From NCBI RefSeq assembly GCF_028736235.1, contig NZ_CP117884.1, forward strand, positions 2,232,001 through 2,296,000: DNA of 64,000 nt. Direction: 5' to 3'. Origin of the DNA: Lacticaseibacillus pabuli (GTDB lineage: Bacteria; Bacillota; Bacilli; Lactobacillales; Lactobacillaceae). Positions within the stretch are counted from its first letter, which is position 1; every line of letters starts with the position of its first letter. The notes under the pieces were generated by a model. It saw nothing but the letters and a program-made list of their open reading frames with translations, was not told the origin of the DNA and ran no database searches. The translations under genes and the position numbers were made by a program. Of this stretch, positions 63,848-64,000 are shown piece after piece.

Positions 63848-64000
63848 CTATTCTCTTTGCCGCGTTCGCCAAATGCGGACGTGAATATCCACCCATTCGT
63901 GGTGATGCCGACCCTGAGTGCCTTGCGTCCGACGCTGCCGTCTAACCAACGCATCTGTCACAAGGCCCAGGCTCAACAGCAGGGCGAAGGCCATCCTTGT
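63848..64000 (-). CDS. C-terminal end of an upstream pilus-operon gene (partial)
   Basis: The leftward frame is open from the right edge to a TAG at 63848-63850: 50 residues, with a hydrophobic stretch (MAFALLLSLGLV) followed by a strongly basic tail. It ends 69 bases before the pilin start. The profile fits a membrane-anchored sortase, signal peptidase or other pilus-operon product; too short to assign. Confidence 0.5.
   Translation of the reverse strand, partial: TRMAFALLLSLGLVTDALVRRQRRTQGTQGRHHHEWVDIHVRIWRTRQRE

Overview
The window reads as chromosomal DNA of a Gram-positive lactic acid bacterium of the Lactobacillaceae with a moderately high GC content (about half G+C in most genes). 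Evidence: strong AGGAGG-type ribosome binding sites, PTS sugar operons, a WxL cell-surface cluster, surface-layer (SLAP-like) wall-binding modules, an LPXTG pilin with a class C sortase, several peptide-binding lipoproteins and frequent simple hairpin terminators. Genus assignment (Schleiferilactobacillus- or Lacticaseibacillus-like) is a guess from composition and gene content. No rRNA, tRNA or CRISPR array was seen.

Layout. 1-346: 3' part of a membrane protein. 348-5760: a sucrose locus, scrB-scrR leftward and scrA-scrK rightward, with a LacI-type operator on the scrA promoter. 6143-9591: two secreted proteins with SLAP-like C-terminal modules around a short unknown gene and a WYL-domain regulator. 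9947-11986: a leftward operon of a PD-(D/E)XK nuclease and a small protein; its promoter carries nearly the same 16-bp element, at nearly the same distance from the -10, as the WYL regulator operon. 12335-17161: a GH65 phosphorylase with an unusual N-terminal extension, beta-phosphoglucomutase, a HAD phosphatase, and a paralogue of the small protein beside the nuclease. 17416-24323: a five-gene WxL cell-surface operon headed by a 1237-residue lectin/MucBP/SpaA-type adhesin. 24324-27333: an AT-rich, almost gene-free stretch with a candidate small RNA and a complete IS30-family element flanked by 13-bp direct repeats.

27334-33582: a secreted five-module SLAP-like protein, then a cellobiose/beta-glucoside-type PTS EIIC operon with a divergent ROK repressor. 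33583-36298: imperfect tandem repeats, a self-inhibited Fic protein, an orphan HicB-like protein and a TMEM175-type channel. 36301-41533: two glycosyltransferases, a membrane glycerophosphodiesterase and a membrane acyltransferase, all plausible cell-envelope functions. 41603-42725: a flavin reductase and a divergent MarR regulator separated by two near-identical palindromes. 42771-45139: two more SLAP-like secreted proteins, one with thirteen acidic 11-residue repeats. 45353-48481: a GH1 6-phospho-beta-glucosidase behind an Mga-like PTS regulator, with a terminator hairpin right before the glucosidase start.

48730-60104: peptide uptake. Three paralogous OppA lipoproteins, each with its own terminator, a TPM-domain protein, and oppB-C-D-F. 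60547-64000: a Cof-type phosphatase and the distal part of a pilus operon (class C sortase, backbone pilin, C-terminal end of an upstream gene). In all, the region combines sugar uptake and phosphorolysis, peptide nutrition and a large display of wall-bound surface proteins, with a possible small defence module (WYL regulator plus nuclease) and a Fic/HicB pair.
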